A DNA stretch of 64,000 nucleotides from Paenibacillaceae bacterium (GCA_015057705.1 SVDU01000002.1:124001-188000), one strand, 5' to 3'; numbered from the stretch's first letter, positions 44,109 to 54,287 are shown. Numbers and translations are program-made. Notes: a model not told the origin generated them from the letters alone.

Positions 44109-45014
44109 TTAAATATCCTTCTGGCTATACCCATAATTTTTCATATATAATTCACTGTCACGCCACTCTTTGCGAACCTTGACCCACAGCTGTAAATTCA
44201 CCTTCATCTCCAGCTGAGCTTCGATCTCTCTTCGTGCAGCGCTTCCAATTCTTTTTAACATGGCTCCGCCTTTACCAATGATGATTCCCTTATGGGATTC
44301 CCGCTCACAGATAATATTAGCTTCGATATCCATGATTCCGTTATCCCGTTCCTTCATTTTCTCTACTGTTACTGCAATACCATGAGGAATCTCATCGTTT
44401 AAAAGCCGGAGTGCCTTTTCTCTGATCAGTTCTGCGCAGATCTGACGCATGGGCTGGTCAGTCACCGTGTCTTCATCGTAATACTGGGGACCTTCCGGAA
44501 GATACTTATAAATCAGCTCCAGCATTAAATCCGTATTTTTATCCTTTAAGGCAGATACCGGAACGATCTCTGCAAACTTACAGATATCTTTATAGGCGTT
44601 TATAAATGTGAGGATCTCTTCCTGGTTCTTCACCGTATCAATCTTATTAATTACTAAAATTACCGGCGTTTTTACCTGGTTCAACTGCTCGGCGATATGC
44701 TGCTCTCCTGCTCCGATAAAGGTAGAAGGCTCCACCAGCCACAGAACTACATCCACTTCCTTTAACGTATGCTCTGCCACATTTACCATATACTCTCCCA
44801 GCTTGTTTTTCGCCTTGTGGATTCCCGGAGTATCATGGAATATAATCTGCCCCCTGTCATCCGTATATACGGTCTGAATCTTGTTTCTTGTTGTCTGCGG
44901 CTTGTCCGAAGTAATGGCAATCTTCTGTCCGATTAAATGATTCATCAGAGTAGATTTACCCACATTAGGGCGCCCGATTAAAGAAACGAAGCCAGATTTA
45001 TAATTTTGATCCAT
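44109..45014 (-). CDS. era: GTPase Era
   Basis: This 301-residue protein has G motifs GRPNVGKST (about residues 14-22), DTPGIHK and NKID, and a C-terminal KH domain with GKGGAMLKRIGSAARREIE. Era binds 16S rRNA near its 3' end during 30S assembly. An AAAGGAGAATC site precedes the ATG. Confidence 0.97.
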   Translation of the reverse strand: MDQNYKSGFVSLIGRPNVGKSTLMNHLIGQKIAITSDKPQTTRNKIQTVYTDDRGQIIFHDTPGIHKAKNKLGEYMVNVAEHTLKEVDVVLWLVEPSTFIGAGEQHIAEQLNQVKTPVILVINKIDTVKNQEEILTFINAYKDICKFAEIVPVSALKDKNTDLMLELIYKYLPEGPQYYDEDTVTDQPMRQICAELIREKALRLLNDEIPHGIAVTVEKMKERDNGIMDIEANIICERESHKGIIIGKGGAMLKRIGSAARREIEAQLEMKVNLQLWVKVRKEWRDSELYMKNYGYSQKDI

Positions 45015-45031
45015 ATAGATTCTCCTTTGTG

Positions 45032-47956
45032 TTATGAGTGGAATAAGTTCTTTGTTTCTGTAAACATAGAGCTTTCCGCTGCGATTTTTTCTTCATTGCC
45101 AATGACGCAGAGACTGCCGGTGCTTAATACCGCTTTTACGATAGGAGCCAGTCTTCTGATATCTTCCTGTGATGCATTTAACACTTCTTCCCGCTCTTTT
45201 TCCATCATTTCCCTGGTCACACCTGATATATAGGCGGACAGACCGCGGTTTCCTTTGGTAGACGGCGGATATGGGACATCCATGTCGCTGATGGTTCCGA
45301 TTACGTATTTGGTCATATCCCGATCTTCTACCTGGAAATTCTCCAAATACTCCACCACGCCTTCGTAGATCTGGTTTGTTTCTTTTAAGTTAGGATCCCG
45401 GTATGAGGCAAAATAGCCTTCGCCAGAACGTCCGAATCCGCTCATGCAGCCGTAAGCGCCTCCCTTGACTCTTAAATTGATCCAAAGGTAGTCATAACTT
45501 AAAATAACTTTTAATATTTTTAATGCTCCGGTATAGTCCATTCCTGTGCCTGCAAAGGTTCCGCATCTTGCCACATAGTTAACCTGGGAAGCGGTTGTAA
45601 AGCCTTCGTTTCTGTTTCCTGACGGGTAGAGGAATGAATACCGCTTTTCGTCTCCAGCAGGCAGTCCATCCGTCAGGTTTTTCATTGCATCAGGTAAAAG
45701 GGCATAACCTTCTTTGTCTGCTGTATAGCTGACCAGCATATTGCCGGTTGTAAAAAGCTTTTTCACCACAGACTGAAATCTGGCTATAAATGTTTTCTTA
45801 TCAGCCGGATATTCCTTATCCAGCTTTTCCAAAAATTCATAATAACCGATTCCACCGGTTATATCATTAAAATAGGCTGCTGAGGAGAAATAGGATGTGG
45901 CCCTTGCCACTGCCGCCGAATGGCATGCTCCTTCCAGTTTCATTCTCGCTCTGGATCTGGTTTCACTGATTACCTCTCCTACCCGCTTTTCATCATCTAA
46001 AAGAGAACGGGTCAGTATTTCATTTAAAATAGAAAATCCGAAATCGATTTTATCATAAAGCACTCTTACACTTGCCATGAAATAACCTTTAAACTGACCT
46101 CTGTTTTGTAAATCAGGATAAGAGGTGACACTGAAGCTGACACCACCGCTGTTTAAATGAATCTCACTGGCTAAATCTCCATAAGTGTAATTCTCAGTAT
46201 TCACATATCCAAGCAGGGATTTTAAAAATCCCACATAAGGTAAATCCTCCATCGGCAGAACCGATGTATCAAACAGAACTTTTAAGTAACCAATTCCGGA
46301 ACTGGGCATCTCATGATGAATCACCTTAACTCCACGGACATCCTTTTCTTCCCAGATAATCTCTTCCGGCTCCCTGCTGATATCTTCTCTGGCAAGCATG
46401 GGGATCTTTTCCAAAGCTTCCTGGGGAGAGGGGTTTTCCTGGTATTCCCTTAACGCTTTTGTCTGAATGATTAACCGGTCAATCTCTTCTTCGGAAAGAG
46501 ATGCCTTATATTCAGCAAGCTTTGCCGCTGTTTTTCTGTCTTCTTCCGCTGTTAAGTTCTTTTTGGGGCTGACGGTTAATACTGCCTCAAAAGGATTATC
46601 TAACAGATACTCTCTGATCAGCTGTTCGAAATAGCCGTCATCCACTACTTTCTTTAAATAATCAAAGGTGGCCTGATACTGTAAATGCATCATGGGATCC
46701 CCATCATAAAGCCAGCTGTCCATACACTGAAGTCCATACATCAGCCCTTTTGGTGCGGAACCGTAATCTGCTTCCCGATAACGGAATTCATAGTAATTCA
46801 TGCCTGCCTTTAAGCTCTTTTTGTTAATGCCTTCATCTGCCAGCTTTCTTAAGGTTCCCTTGACCACTGCAAGGAACTCTCCCAGCTGCTCTTTGTTGGC
46901 ATTCTTTGCAATTACAGTAAAATACGGCTGTAAAATTCCGCTGTCGTATCCACCAAGAATATCCTGGCCAATTCCTGCATCAATCAGTGCCTGTTTTAAA
47001 GGAGCACCTGGCGCATCAAGAAGGGTATACTCAAGAATCTGGAATGCCACATACAGTTTGGGATCCAGATCGGTACCCACTACGGTGTTGATGGAAAGAT
47101 AGGTGGCGTTTTCTTCGGATTCCCCTTCAGTTATGGAATAGAATGTCTCTTCCTGTACCGGATGTTCAAAGGGTTTCTGTCTCTCAATTCTGGAATCAAC
47201 CTCTGCCTGATCATAGTGGCTTAAATACTCACGGTCCAGCCATGTAAGCTTTTCTTCCATATCCATATCGCCGTAAAGGTAAATATAACTGTTGGAGGGG
47301 TGATAATACTTCCTGTGGAAATTTAAGAATTCCTCATATGTGAGATCCGGAATAAAGGATGGATCTCCGCCAGATTCCTGACCATAGCAGTTATCCGGGA
47401 AAAGTACCTTTCTGGTAAAACGGTCAAGAACTTCTTCCGGAGAGGAAAAAGCACCTTTCATTTCATTGTAAACTACTCCGTTGTAGATTAAATCCGAGTC
47501 TTTCTCTTCCAGCTCATAATGCCAGCCTTCCTGCATAAAGATCTTCTCTTCTTTATAAATGTTGGGATGAAGTACTGCATCCACATAGACATTCATCAGG
47601 TTATGAAAATCCTTTTCATTGCAGCTGGCAACCGGGTATACGGTTTTATCCGGATAAGTCATGGCATTTAAGAATGTGTTAAGAGAACCTTTGACCAATT
47701 CCACAAAAGGGTCTTTTACAGGGAACTGATCAGAACCGCATAAAACGCTGTGTTCCAGAATGTGTGCCACTCCAGTGCTGTCTCCCGGAGGAGTCCTGAA
47801 TCCAATGTTAAATACCTTATTATCATCGTCACATGGTATAATGAAAATTCTGGCTCCGCTTTTCTTATGATGGAGTACGCATCCTGTGGCGTTTAACTCC
47901 GCAATTTCTTTTTCCTCCACAACCTCATAGGCTGCAAGATTTTTTAATTGATTCAT
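45032..47956 (-). CDS. Insulinase-family (M16C) metalloprotease
   Basis: This 974-residue protein contains the inverted zinc motif HxxEH as HILEH (about residue 65), with the distal glutamate region in the first domain and three further M16-like domains. Length and layout fit the presequence-protease/M16C branch, which degrades small unfolded peptides in a closed chamber. GGAGG precedes the ATG. Its peptide substrate is unknown. Confidence 0.93.
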   Translation of the reverse strand: MNQLKNLAAYEVVEEKEIAELNATGCVLHHKKSGARIFIIPCDDDNKVFNIGFRTPPGDSTGVAHILEHSVLCGSDQFPVKDPFVELVKGSLNTFLNAMTYPDKTVYPVASCNEKDFHNLMNVYVDAVLHPNIYKEEKIFMQEGWHYELEEKDSDLIYNGVVYNEMKGAFSSPEEVLDRFTRKVLFPDNCYGQESGGDPSFIPDLTYEEFLNFHRKYYHPSNSYIYLYGDMDMEEKLTWLDREYLSHYDQAEVDSRIERQKPFEHPVQEETFYSITEGESEENATYLSINTVVGTDLDPKLYVAFQILEYTLLDAPGAPLKQALIDAGIGQDILGGYDSGILQPYFTVIAKNANKEQLGEFLAVVKGTLRKLADEGINKKSLKAGMNYYEFRYREADYGSAPKGLMYGLQCMDSWLYDGDPMMHLQYQATFDYLKKVVDDGYFEQLIREYLLDNPFEAVLTVSPKKNLTAEEDRKTAAKLAEYKASLSEEEIDRLIIQTKALREYQENPSPQEALEKIPMLAREDISREPEEIIWEEKDVRGVKVIHHEMPSSGIGYLKVLFDTSVLPMEDLPYVGFLKSLLGYVNTENYTYGDLASEIHLNSGGVSFSVTSYPDLQNRGQFKGYFMASVRVLYDKIDFGFSILNEILTRSLLDDEKRVGEVISETRSRARMKLEGACHSAAVARATSYFSSAAYFNDITGGIGYYEFLEKLDKEYPADKKTFIARFQSVVKKLFTTGNMLVSYTADKEGYALLPDAMKNLTDGLPAGDEKRYSFLYPSGNRNEGFTTASQVNYVARCGTFAGTGMDYTGALKILKVILSYDYLWINLRVKGGAYGCMSGFGRSGEGYFASYRDPNLKETNQIYEGVVEYLENFQVEDRDMTKYVIGTISDMDVPYPPSTKGNRGLSAYISGVTREMMEKEREEVLNASQEDIRRLAPIVKAVLSTGSLCVIGNEEKIAAESSMFTETKNLFHS

Positions 47957-47990
47957 ATATGATTTCTTCCTCCTGCAAATTCTGTATTAA

Positions 47991-48815
47991 TTACATATTG
48001 CCCACTAATTTGTCTTTTAATATAGCGGCGCATTCTCTGACGCAAAAATGTAGAAAAAGAACTGGATCGGATCCGCAGGATATTCCGTAAATATCAGGAA
48101 TGCCCCATTTTTTAGCAATTTGCTGGGCGCGGAATACGTGAAAATCACTGGTCAGCACTCCCACTCTAATGGGTTTATCGGGCACCTCTTCAAATGCCCC
48201 CGGAACCACAATACCCGGGCTGTTTAACCGGCTGGCCTTATTCCTTGCCTGGTCCTCTTCAATGGCAACACGGCTGTAAGCAATGTTCTCAACTGTACTG
48301 TAAGAACGTGTTTCTAAAATAAGCTGTTCTTCTCTTACACCATTATAAATCAGATAATCTCTCATGGCCTCTGCCTCGGCAACCGGCTCATCTTCTCCCC
48401 TGGCACCGGATAACACGAGAATCGTGCCTGGGTTCTTATCCACATATTCCACCGCCTTATCCAGGCGTTTTTTTAAGGATTTTGTAATCCCTGTCTCCTT
48501 TACTTTTGCCCCCAGAACGATCACATAGTCCAGATTCGAAGTATCACGGACAGCCACACCTGTAAATACCAGAATCTCAACTACAGCAAACACTAAAACA
48601 CCGGTGCAGCACATGGTGGCAGCCGAAACCGGAACCCACAAAGGAACTTTATCCTTATGCTTTATATAGGTTTCCCATCCTCCTGCCAATAACATGCATA
48701 TGGCGGCGAAAAACAGCCAGATCAGGGAAAAAGATGTGGTTAAACCGGAATAAACCACAATCACAATATAATAAATGACACATATAACAGCTATCAGCCA
48801 CAAAATCCATATCAT
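47991..48815 (-). CDS. YdcF/ElyC-family membrane protein
   Basis: This 274-residue protein has three to four N-terminal membrane segments (about residues 3-90) and a DUF218 domain starting NLDYVIVLGAKV with LVLSGARGEDEP, SYSTVENIAYS and TSDFHVFRAQ. The family is linked to cell-envelope metabolism. A GGAGG site precedes the ATG. Confidence 0.88.
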   Translation of the reverse strand: MIWILWLIAVICVIYYIVIVVYSGLTTSFSLIWLFFAAICMLLAGGWETYIKHKDKVPLWVPVSAATMCCTGVLVFAVVEILVFTGVAVRDTSNLDYVIVLGAKVKETGITKSLKKRLDKAVEYVDKNPGTILVLSGARGEDEPVAEAEAMRDYLIYNGVREEQLILETRSYSTVENIAYSRVAIEEDQARNKASRLNSPGIVVPGAFEEVPDKPIRVGVLTSDFHVFRAQQIAKKWGIPDIYGISCGSDPVLFLHFCVRECAAILKDKLVGNM

Positions 48816-48931
48816 ACGTAAGCCTCCGCTCTGCCAGCTTCTAATTTATTTAAACTGATTTAGACATTCTATAGCATACCACAATATGGCAGTTTCTACA
48901 ACAACCACCCGGATTTGCAAGAAAAGAAAAG

Positions 48932-48971
48932 AAAAACACCATCCGGCAGTTACCTGCCATGCCGGACAGTG
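48932..48971 (-). terminator. Terminator after the U32 protease gene
   Basis: On the minus strand CACTGTCCGGCA and TGCCGGATGGTG pair, followed by TTTTTCTTTTC, 15 bases after the gene end. Confidence 0.8.
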
Positions 48972-48985
48972 CTTAAAATCTGATT

Positions 48986-50215
48986 TTATTCCATTTCACT
49001 TCTGCGAAGAATATCGTATGGTTCCAACTGTTCATCAAGTTCCACAAAAAGGATCTGTCTTGCATGAGGTGCACTTTCCTGCGCCTCCCCGTCTTCATTC
49101 CAGATACCTTTCACCGTTACTTCCAGGTTTCTTCCGTCAGGCTTCATGACCTCAATGGTTTCTCCCACAGTAAATTTATTCTTCTGCTCGATTCTTGCAA
49201 ACCCTCTTTCATCAACAGCTTCAACCGTTCCTAAATAGGTGTAGTTTTTTACATAGGTGTTGTTGTCATAAATCTGAGTGGTTTCATCGGGCTTGCCGAA
49301 ATAAAAACCGGTTGTAAACTCTCTGTAGGTACATTTCCCGATTTCGGAACGGTACCAGTCCAAATTAGCTTTATAAAGCTCAGGATCTTTGTTGTAATCA
49401 TCAATGGCTTTCCGGTAAGTTCTGGCCACCGTTGCTACATAAAGAGCCGTTTTCATACGTCCTTCTATCTTAAAGCTGTCAATTCCGGCATCCATCATCT
49501 CTGGAATATACTCAATCATGCATAAATCCTTGGAATTAAAGATGTAAGTCCCACGTTCATTTTCATAAACCGGCATATACTCGCCCGGGCGCTTTTCTTC
49601 CACAAGGGAATACTTCCATCTGCAGGGATGGGTACAGGCTCCCTGGTTTGCATCTCTTCCGGTCATATAGTTGCTCAGTAAGCAGCGGCCGGAATAGGAC
49701 ATGCACATGGCTCCGTGTATAAAGCTTTCAATCTCTAAATCTTCCGGAATTTTTCCCCGGATTTCTTTAATCTCAGCAAGAGACAGTTCTCTGGCAGATA
49801 CCACACGTTTTGCTCCCAGCTGATGCCAGAACAGGTAAGTTCCGTAATTTGTATTATTGGCCTGGGTGCTGATATGAAGCTCCATATCCGGAATCACCCG
49901 TTTTGCAATGGCAAATACACCCGGATCGGAAATAATCACTGCATCCGGCTTTATTTCTTTTAATTCGTTAAAATATTCCTCTACTCCGGAAAGATCATCG
50001 TTGTGAGCCAGAATATTGGCTGTGATATAGACTTTTACCCCGTGTTCGTGGGCAAAGGCAATTCCTTCCCGGATATCATCATTTGTGAAGTTTTTTGCCT
50101 TGGCGCGCAGTCCAAAGGCTTCTCCTCCGATATAAACAGCATCTGCACCGTAAATAACTGCGGTTTTTAACACTTCCAGGCTGCCTGCCGGAATCAAAAG
50201 TTCGGTCTTTCTCAT
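48986..50215 (-). CDS. Peptidase U32 family protein (RlhA/YrrO-like)
   Basis: This 409-residue protein has ELLIPAGSLEVLKTAVIYGADAVYIGG and the U32 signature ESFIHGAMCMSYSGRCLLSNYMTGRDANQGACTHPCRWKY rich in cysteines. U32 proteins modify rRNA or tRNA (hydroxylation) or act as collagenase-like enzymes; the RNA-modifying role is more likely for this set. Its start overlaps the methyltransferase stop by four bases. Confidence 0.9.
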   Translation of the reverse strand: MRKTELLIPAGSLEVLKTAVIYGADAVYIGGEAFGLRAKAKNFTNDDIREGIAFAHEHGVKVYITANILAHNDDLSGVEEYFNELKEIKPDAVIISDPGVFAIAKRVIPDMELHISTQANNTNYGTYLFWHQLGAKRVVSARELSLAEIKEIRGKIPEDLEIESFIHGAMCMSYSGRCLLSNYMTGRDANQGACTHPCRWKYSLVEEKRPGEYMPVYENERGTYIFNSKDLCMIEYIPEMMDAGIDSFKIEGRMKTALYVATVARTYRKAIDDYNKDPELYKANLDWYRSEIGKCTYREFTTGFYFGKPDETTQIYDNNTYVKNYTYLGTVEAVDERGFARIEQKNKFTVGETIEVMKPDGRNLEVTVKGIWNEDGEAQESAPHARQILFVELDEQLEPYDILRRSEME

Positions 50216-50877
50216 GAAACTCCTCTCTCGTACTTCTCTTTCAAAATGCTCACGGTAATTCCGTCTCCAATTGGAACCACCGATGTAATAAGCTGGTCAC
50301 AATGCTTTAATTCAAACAAATATTCCCGCATCCGGTTGTGAATGGTCCGGTTGCGCCGCTCTACTGCATAGCGGGATTCTATAATATCTCCATCCTGAAG
50401 AACATTGTCTGAAATCAGCATTCCGCCTGGCCTTAAAAGTTCAAGAATTCTGGGAAGCCAGACTAAATACTGGCCTTTGGCGGCATCTAAAAAGACAAGG
50501 TCAAAGGGGCCGCTAAGCCCCTCTAATACCTCCTCGGCATCCCCTTCATACAGGGTAATCCGATCCGTTTCTCCGGCTTTCTCAAAATTAGACTTCGCCT
50601 GGGGAATTCTTTTCTCGTATTTTTCTATGGTTGTGATATGGCAGTTACGAGGCATCACCTCTGCCATCAAAAGGGCAGAATATCCCACCGCTGTTCCCAC
50701 CTCCAATATGGCCTGTGGCTGCATGGCGGCAGTCATTGTCTGTAGAAAAGCGGCGGTTTCTTCCCGAATTACCGGAACCCCTTCCATTCTTGCCTTTTCT
50801 CCAATCTCTGTAAGAAGCCCGTTTCGGTCTGTCTCCAGAGATTTTATATATTCCGTTATCCTGTCGTTAACAATCAT
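50212..50877 (-). CDS. SAM-dependent O-methyltransferase (YrrM-like)
   Basis: This 221-residue class I methyltransferase has AILEVGTAVGYSALLMAE (SAM site), DLVFLDAAKGQY and LISDNVLQDG, the caffeoyl-CoA/catechol O-methyltransferase pattern. YrrM-like members neighbour U32 genes widely and modify tRNA hydroxyuridine in Bacillus (TrmR). It overlaps both neighbours by four bases. Confidence 0.9.
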   Translation of the reverse strand: MIVNDRITEYIKSLETDRNGLLTEIGEKARMEGVPVIREETAAFLQTMTAAMQPQAILEVGTAVGYSALLMAEVMPRNCHITTIEKYEKRIPQAKSNFEKAGETDRITLYEGDAEEVLEGLSGPFDLVFLDAAKGQYLVWLPRILELLRPGGMLISDNVLQDGDIIESRYAVERRNRTIHNRMREYLFELKHCDQLITSVVPIGDGITVSILKEKYERGVS

Positions 50878-51269
50878 TGTTTATCTTTCTTTTCCTCCGT
50901 ATTATCATTCATCATCTGAAGGATCTCCCTGGAGGTCATGGAAGTATTAAAGGTATAGATACCCGGATTCACCTTATAATCAAAGAACTTTGCCTGTATG
51001 ATAAAGGAATATTCATTGGCAATTAAGCCGCTCCCCTTTAAAAGTCTGGCTAACCGCGCAGCTGATGCACCCTTTTCCACAGTAATGTTCTTATCCTGGC
51101 CGGGTTTTTGTTCAACTGCGGAGGCATAGAATATCTCATGTCCAAAATCATAGCCTCTGGTCACGCCTTCGTACAGCAGCATTACGACCAGTGCAAAAAT
51201 GATAAGTCTGGAGGATATGGCTATGATCGCTCCTGTTATTTTATTTATCTCACTCGTTGTCCGGCTCAT
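50874..51269 (-). CDS. MltG-like membrane protein lacking the catalytic domain
   Basis: This 131-residue protein has one membrane segment (about residues 15-42) and then the LysM-like part of YceG/MltG: ITVEKGASAARLARLLKGSGLIANEYSF and NPGIYTFNTSMTSREILQMM. The C-terminal transglycosylase domain with its catalytic glutamate is absent, so it is not expected to cut glycan. It may bind peptidoglycan or be a regulatory remnant. Intact reading frame and operon coupling argue against a pseudogene. Confidence 0.8.
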   Translation of the reverse strand: MSRTTSEINKITGAIIAISSRLIIFALVVMLLYEGVTRGYDFGHEIFYASAVEQKPGQDKNITVEKGASAARLARLLKGSGLIANEYSFIIQAKFFDYKVNPGIYTFNTSMTSREILQMMNDNTEEKKDKQ

Positions 51270-51315
51270 AACGATCCATTCCTTTCGCCTTAAAGGCAGG
51301 AGTTATAAAAAACTC

Positions 51316-52983
51316 CTAAACCTCCATAATGATCGGCAGAATCATGGGATTACGCTTCATGCGCTTCCAAAGGAAATCGCTTAAGCTGTCCCGGATAATA
51401 TTCTTAATTTTACCCCAGTCGTTGATCTTGCGTTCCAGGCAGTCCTGAACTGCATCATTTACAATGGTTCTTGCCTCTTCCATCAGATCCTCAGATTCTC
51501 TTACATATACAAATCCTCTTGATACAATGTCCGGTCCTGCAAGAAGCTGATTGGAGTATTTTTCCAGAGTCAGCACAACCACAATAATTCCGTTCTGTGC
51601 CAGATTCTGTCTGTCTCTTAATACGATATTACCTACATCACCAACTCCCAGTCCGTCTACCAGGATACCTCCGGACTGAACGTGATCTACTACTTTCCAG
51701 GATTCTGATCCCAGCTCCACTACGTCACCGGAGGACATGATAATTACGTTCTCCTTTGGAATACCCATAGACTGAACCACACTCTTTTGTGCAATTAAGT
51801 GACGGTATTCTCCATGTACCGGAATGGCGTACTGGGGACGAACCAGAGCATACATAAGCTTAATCTCTTCCTGGCATGCGTGTCCGGATACATGGGTATC
51901 TTCGCAGATTACCTCAGCACCTTTCATGGAAAGTTCATTAACTACCTTAGAGACTGCTTTTTCATTGCCTGGAATCGGGTTAGAGCTTAATATAATCACA
52001 TCGTTTGGCTTAATGGAAATCTTTTTGTGAGTACTTCCTGCCATACGGGAAAGAGCTGCCATGGATTCTCCCTGGCTTCCCGTTGAGATAATCACGGTCT
52101 GCTCATCGGGATAATTCTTCAGCTGATCAATGTCAATTAACGTGCCTTCTGGAATAGCGATATATCCCAGCTCACTGGCCGTACCGATTACATTAACCAT
52201 ACTTCTGCCTTCTACTACAACTTTACGCCCGTTCTTGGCAGCGGAATTGATTACCTGCTGCACACGGTCCACGTTGGACGCAAAAGTTGCCACTATAATT
52301 CGGTTATTCTTATGATCTGCAAATATATTATCAAAGGTCTTTCCAACCGTCTTTTCCGACTGGGTAAAGCCTGGTCTCATGGCATTGGTACTGTCACACA
52401 TGAGGGCTAGCACACCTTTTTTTCCAAGTTCTGCAAAACGCTCTAAATCTGCCGGTTCTCCAAATACCGGAGTATAGTCAATCTTAAAGTCTCCTGTATG
52501 AAGAATTACACCTGCCGGTGAGAAAATAGCAAGAGCAGATGCATCAGCGATGCTGTGGTTTGTCTTGATGAATTCAATACGGAAGCAGCCTAAATTAATG
52601 GACTGTCCATGCTTAATCACCTTTCTCTTGGTGTTTTTCAAAAGATTATGTTCTTTTAATTTGTTTTCGATTAATGCGATGGTAAGTTTGGTTCCATAAA
52701 CCGGCACATTGATCTCTTTTAAAATATAAGGGAGTGCACCGATATGATCCTCGTGACCATGGGTGATAACAAATCCCTTTACTTTGTTAATATTTTGTTT
52801 CAAATAGGAAACATCCGGGATTACCAGGTCGATTCCAAGCATATCATCTGTGGGAAATGCCAGTCCGCAGTCCACAACAATGATGCTGTCCTCGTATTCA
52901 AAAGCAGTGATATTCATACCAATCTGCTCCATTCCTCCTAAGGGAATGATTTTTACTTTCGCGTTGCTGTCTTGTTTCTTCAA
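51316..52983 (-). CDS. rnj: Ribonuclease J
   Basis: This 555-residue metallo-beta-lactamase-fold nuclease has the zinc motif HGHEDHIGA, the later HTGDFKID and beta-CASP motifs including CDSTNA and HVSGHA. RNase J has 5'-3' exonuclease and endonuclease activity on mRNA and rRNA in Firmicutes. A GGAGG site lies just upstream. Confidence 0.95.
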   Translation of the reverse strand: MKKQDSNAKVKIIPLGGMEQIGMNITAFEYEDSIIVVDCGLAFPTDDMLGIDLVIPDVSYLKQNINKVKGFVITHGHEDHIGALPYILKEINVPVYGTKLTIALIENKLKEHNLLKNTKRKVIKHGQSINLGCFRIEFIKTNHSIADASALAIFSPAGVILHTGDFKIDYTPVFGEPADLERFAELGKKGVLALMCDSTNAMRPGFTQSEKTVGKTFDNIFADHKNNRIIVATFASNVDRVQQVINSAAKNGRKVVVEGRSMVNVIGTASELGYIAIPEGTLIDIDQLKNYPDEQTVIISTGSQGESMAALSRMAGSTHKKISIKPNDVIILSSNPIPGNEKAVSKVVNELSMKGAEVICEDTHVSGHACQEEIKLMYALVRPQYAIPVHGEYRHLIAQKSVVQSMGIPKENVIIMSSGDVVELGSESWKVVDHVQSGGILVDGLGVGDVGNIVLRDRQNLAQNGIIVVVLTLEKYSNQLLAGPDIVSRGFVYVRESEDLMEEARTIVNDAVQDCLERKINDWGKIKNIIRDSLSDFLWKRMKRNPMILPIIMEV

Positions 52984-53001
52984 TCTTTTACCTCCGTTTT
53001 A

Positions 53002-53466
53002 TTATTTCCCGTCCTGATCTTCTTCCATTTTCTCCCGGCATTCCCTGCAGTACCCGTGAAGTTTCACTTCATGATCTGTTACCATAAACCCCTCTGTATC
53101 AAGAAGTGCCTGTTCCAGAGTATCTAAAAGGTCGCCTTTAAAGGAAAATACTTTTTGGCATCGGCTGCAAATGGCATGGTGGTGGTGATGTCCGGACTCA
53201 CGATTAAAGCCCCCCAGTTCGTAGCGGGCAAATCCATCATCAAAGCTGACCTTATCAATTACTGACAAATCCACCAGCACCTGTACAGTCCTGTAAATCG
53301 TGGCAAGTCCGATCTCCGGGCAGCTCTGTCTGGCCAGATCATAAATCTCCTCTGCAGTCAGATGTTCTCCCGGACGCTCAGCCATGAGTTCCAGCACCAG
53401 CATACGCTGATTGGTCACCTTGAGTCCTTTTTTTCGAAGCATATCTTTAAAAACTTCCTGTTCCAT
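53002..53466 (-). CDS. Fur-family metal- or peroxide-responsive repressor
   Basis: The ATG at 53466 (GAGGG eight bases upstream) gives 154 residues with a winged helix (KVTNQRMLVLELMAE... LATIYRTVQVL), a His-rich metal site GHHHHHAICSRC, and a second Cys pair CREC near the C-terminus, so both CxxC zinc pairs are present. Fur, Zur and PerR cannot be separated with certainty by eye. Confidence 0.9.
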   Translation of the reverse strand: MEQEVFKDMLRKKGLKVTNQRMLVLELMAERPGEHLTAEEIYDLARQSCPEIGLATIYRTVQVLVDLSVIDKVSFDDGFARYELGGFNRESGHHHHHAICSRCQKVFSFKGDLLDTLEQALLDTEGFMVTDHEVKLHGYCRECREKMEEDQDGK

Positions 53467-53491
53467 ACAACAGTCCCTCAATCACTTACCA

Positions 53492-53773
53492 TCATTTTTC
53501 AATATCCACATCCGCTCCGTCAAGCAGTTCGGAAAATATTTTAAATAAATAATCTATCTCGTTATCATCCTCAACAAACTCATACAAAGCTTCTTCTTCA
53601 TTCTGCTTTGACATGTCTTTTAAGATGTAACATTCTCCTTCTTCATCTTCATCTGTGGAATCAGTTACCAACAGATAATTCATACCATTAATTCTGGTTT
53701 CTTCCAAAACATAAAAAACAATTTCTTCCCCTTCGTCATTGGTCAGGGTAATTTTTCTCTCTTCACTGTTCAT
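53492..53773 (-). CDS. DUF1292 family protein
   Basis: This 93-residue acidic protein ([32 protein letters not shown]) matches the small DUF1292 family found next to ruvX in Clostridia and Bacilli. It overlaps ruvX by 11 bases. Function is unknown. Confidence 0.85.
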   Translation of the reverse strand: MNSEERKITLTNDEGEEIVFYVLEETRINGMNYLLVTDSTDEDEEGECYILKDMSKQNEEEALYEFVEDDNEIDYLFKIFSELLDGADVDIEK

Positions 53774-54203
53774 TGCCTGTCTCCCGTTTTAAACTGTCTA
53801 AATATCCCTGCAGAATCAGTCCTGCTGCCACCTTGTCAATAACTGCTTTCCGGTTTTCCCGTCTCACACCGCTTTCCATTAAAATTCTTTCAGAAGCGGC
53901 CGTAGTCAGTCTCTCATCCCATAAAACCACAGGAAGTCCTGTCCGGCGTTCCAGCATATCTTTAAATTCCTCAGTCTTCTTAGCTCTGTCTCCAGCCGTG
54001 TTATTCATATTCTTAGGATAACCCAAAACAATGGTTTCAATCTCATAATCCTGAATCAGTTCCTCAATCCGGGCACAGGTTCTTCTCAGTTTATTTTCTT
54101 CTTCTCTCGTAATTGTCTCCACACCCTGGGCAGTTATACCCAGTAAGTCGGAAACTGCAACTCCCACAGTCTTAGAACCGTAATCAAGTCCCATGATCCT
54201 CAT
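53763..54203 (-). CDS. ruvX: Holliday junction resolvase-like RuvX/YqgF
   Basis: The ATG at 54203 gives 146 residues. [16 protein letters not shown] and ERLTT with catalytic acidic residues fit the RNase H-like YqgF fold. The family matures 16S rRNA in E. coli and may resolve DNA junctions. Starts further upstream would read through a duplicated segment and are unlikely. Confidence 0.92.
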   Translation of the reverse strand: MRIMGLDYGSKTVGVAVSDLLGITAQGVETITREEENKLRRTCARIEELIQDYEIETIVLGYPKNMNNTAGDRAKKTEEFKDMLERRTGLPVVLWDERLTTAASERILMESGVRRENRKAVIDKVAAGLILQGYLDSLKRETGNEQ

Positions 54204-54206
54204 ATT

Positions 54207-54287
54207 TCCTCTTTCCTGTCCATGCTTTTTGGACATAAAGGTATGTTCGTTAGAACGCTCCTCTTTCCTGTCCATGCTTTTTGGACA
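54207..54287 (-). repeat. 29-bp direct repeat containing a small hairpin, upstream of ruvX
   Basis: Two exact 29-base copies (54207-54235 and 54259-54287) are separated by 23 bases, a 52-bp period. Each copy contains the dyad TGTCCA-7-TGGACA followed by GAAAGAGGA on the minus strand, so the ruvX ribosome-site sequence is itself duplicated. The rest of 54288-54426 holds a small GACGCC/GGCGTC hairpin (54410-54425) just after ireB and no gene. Confidence 0.8.
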
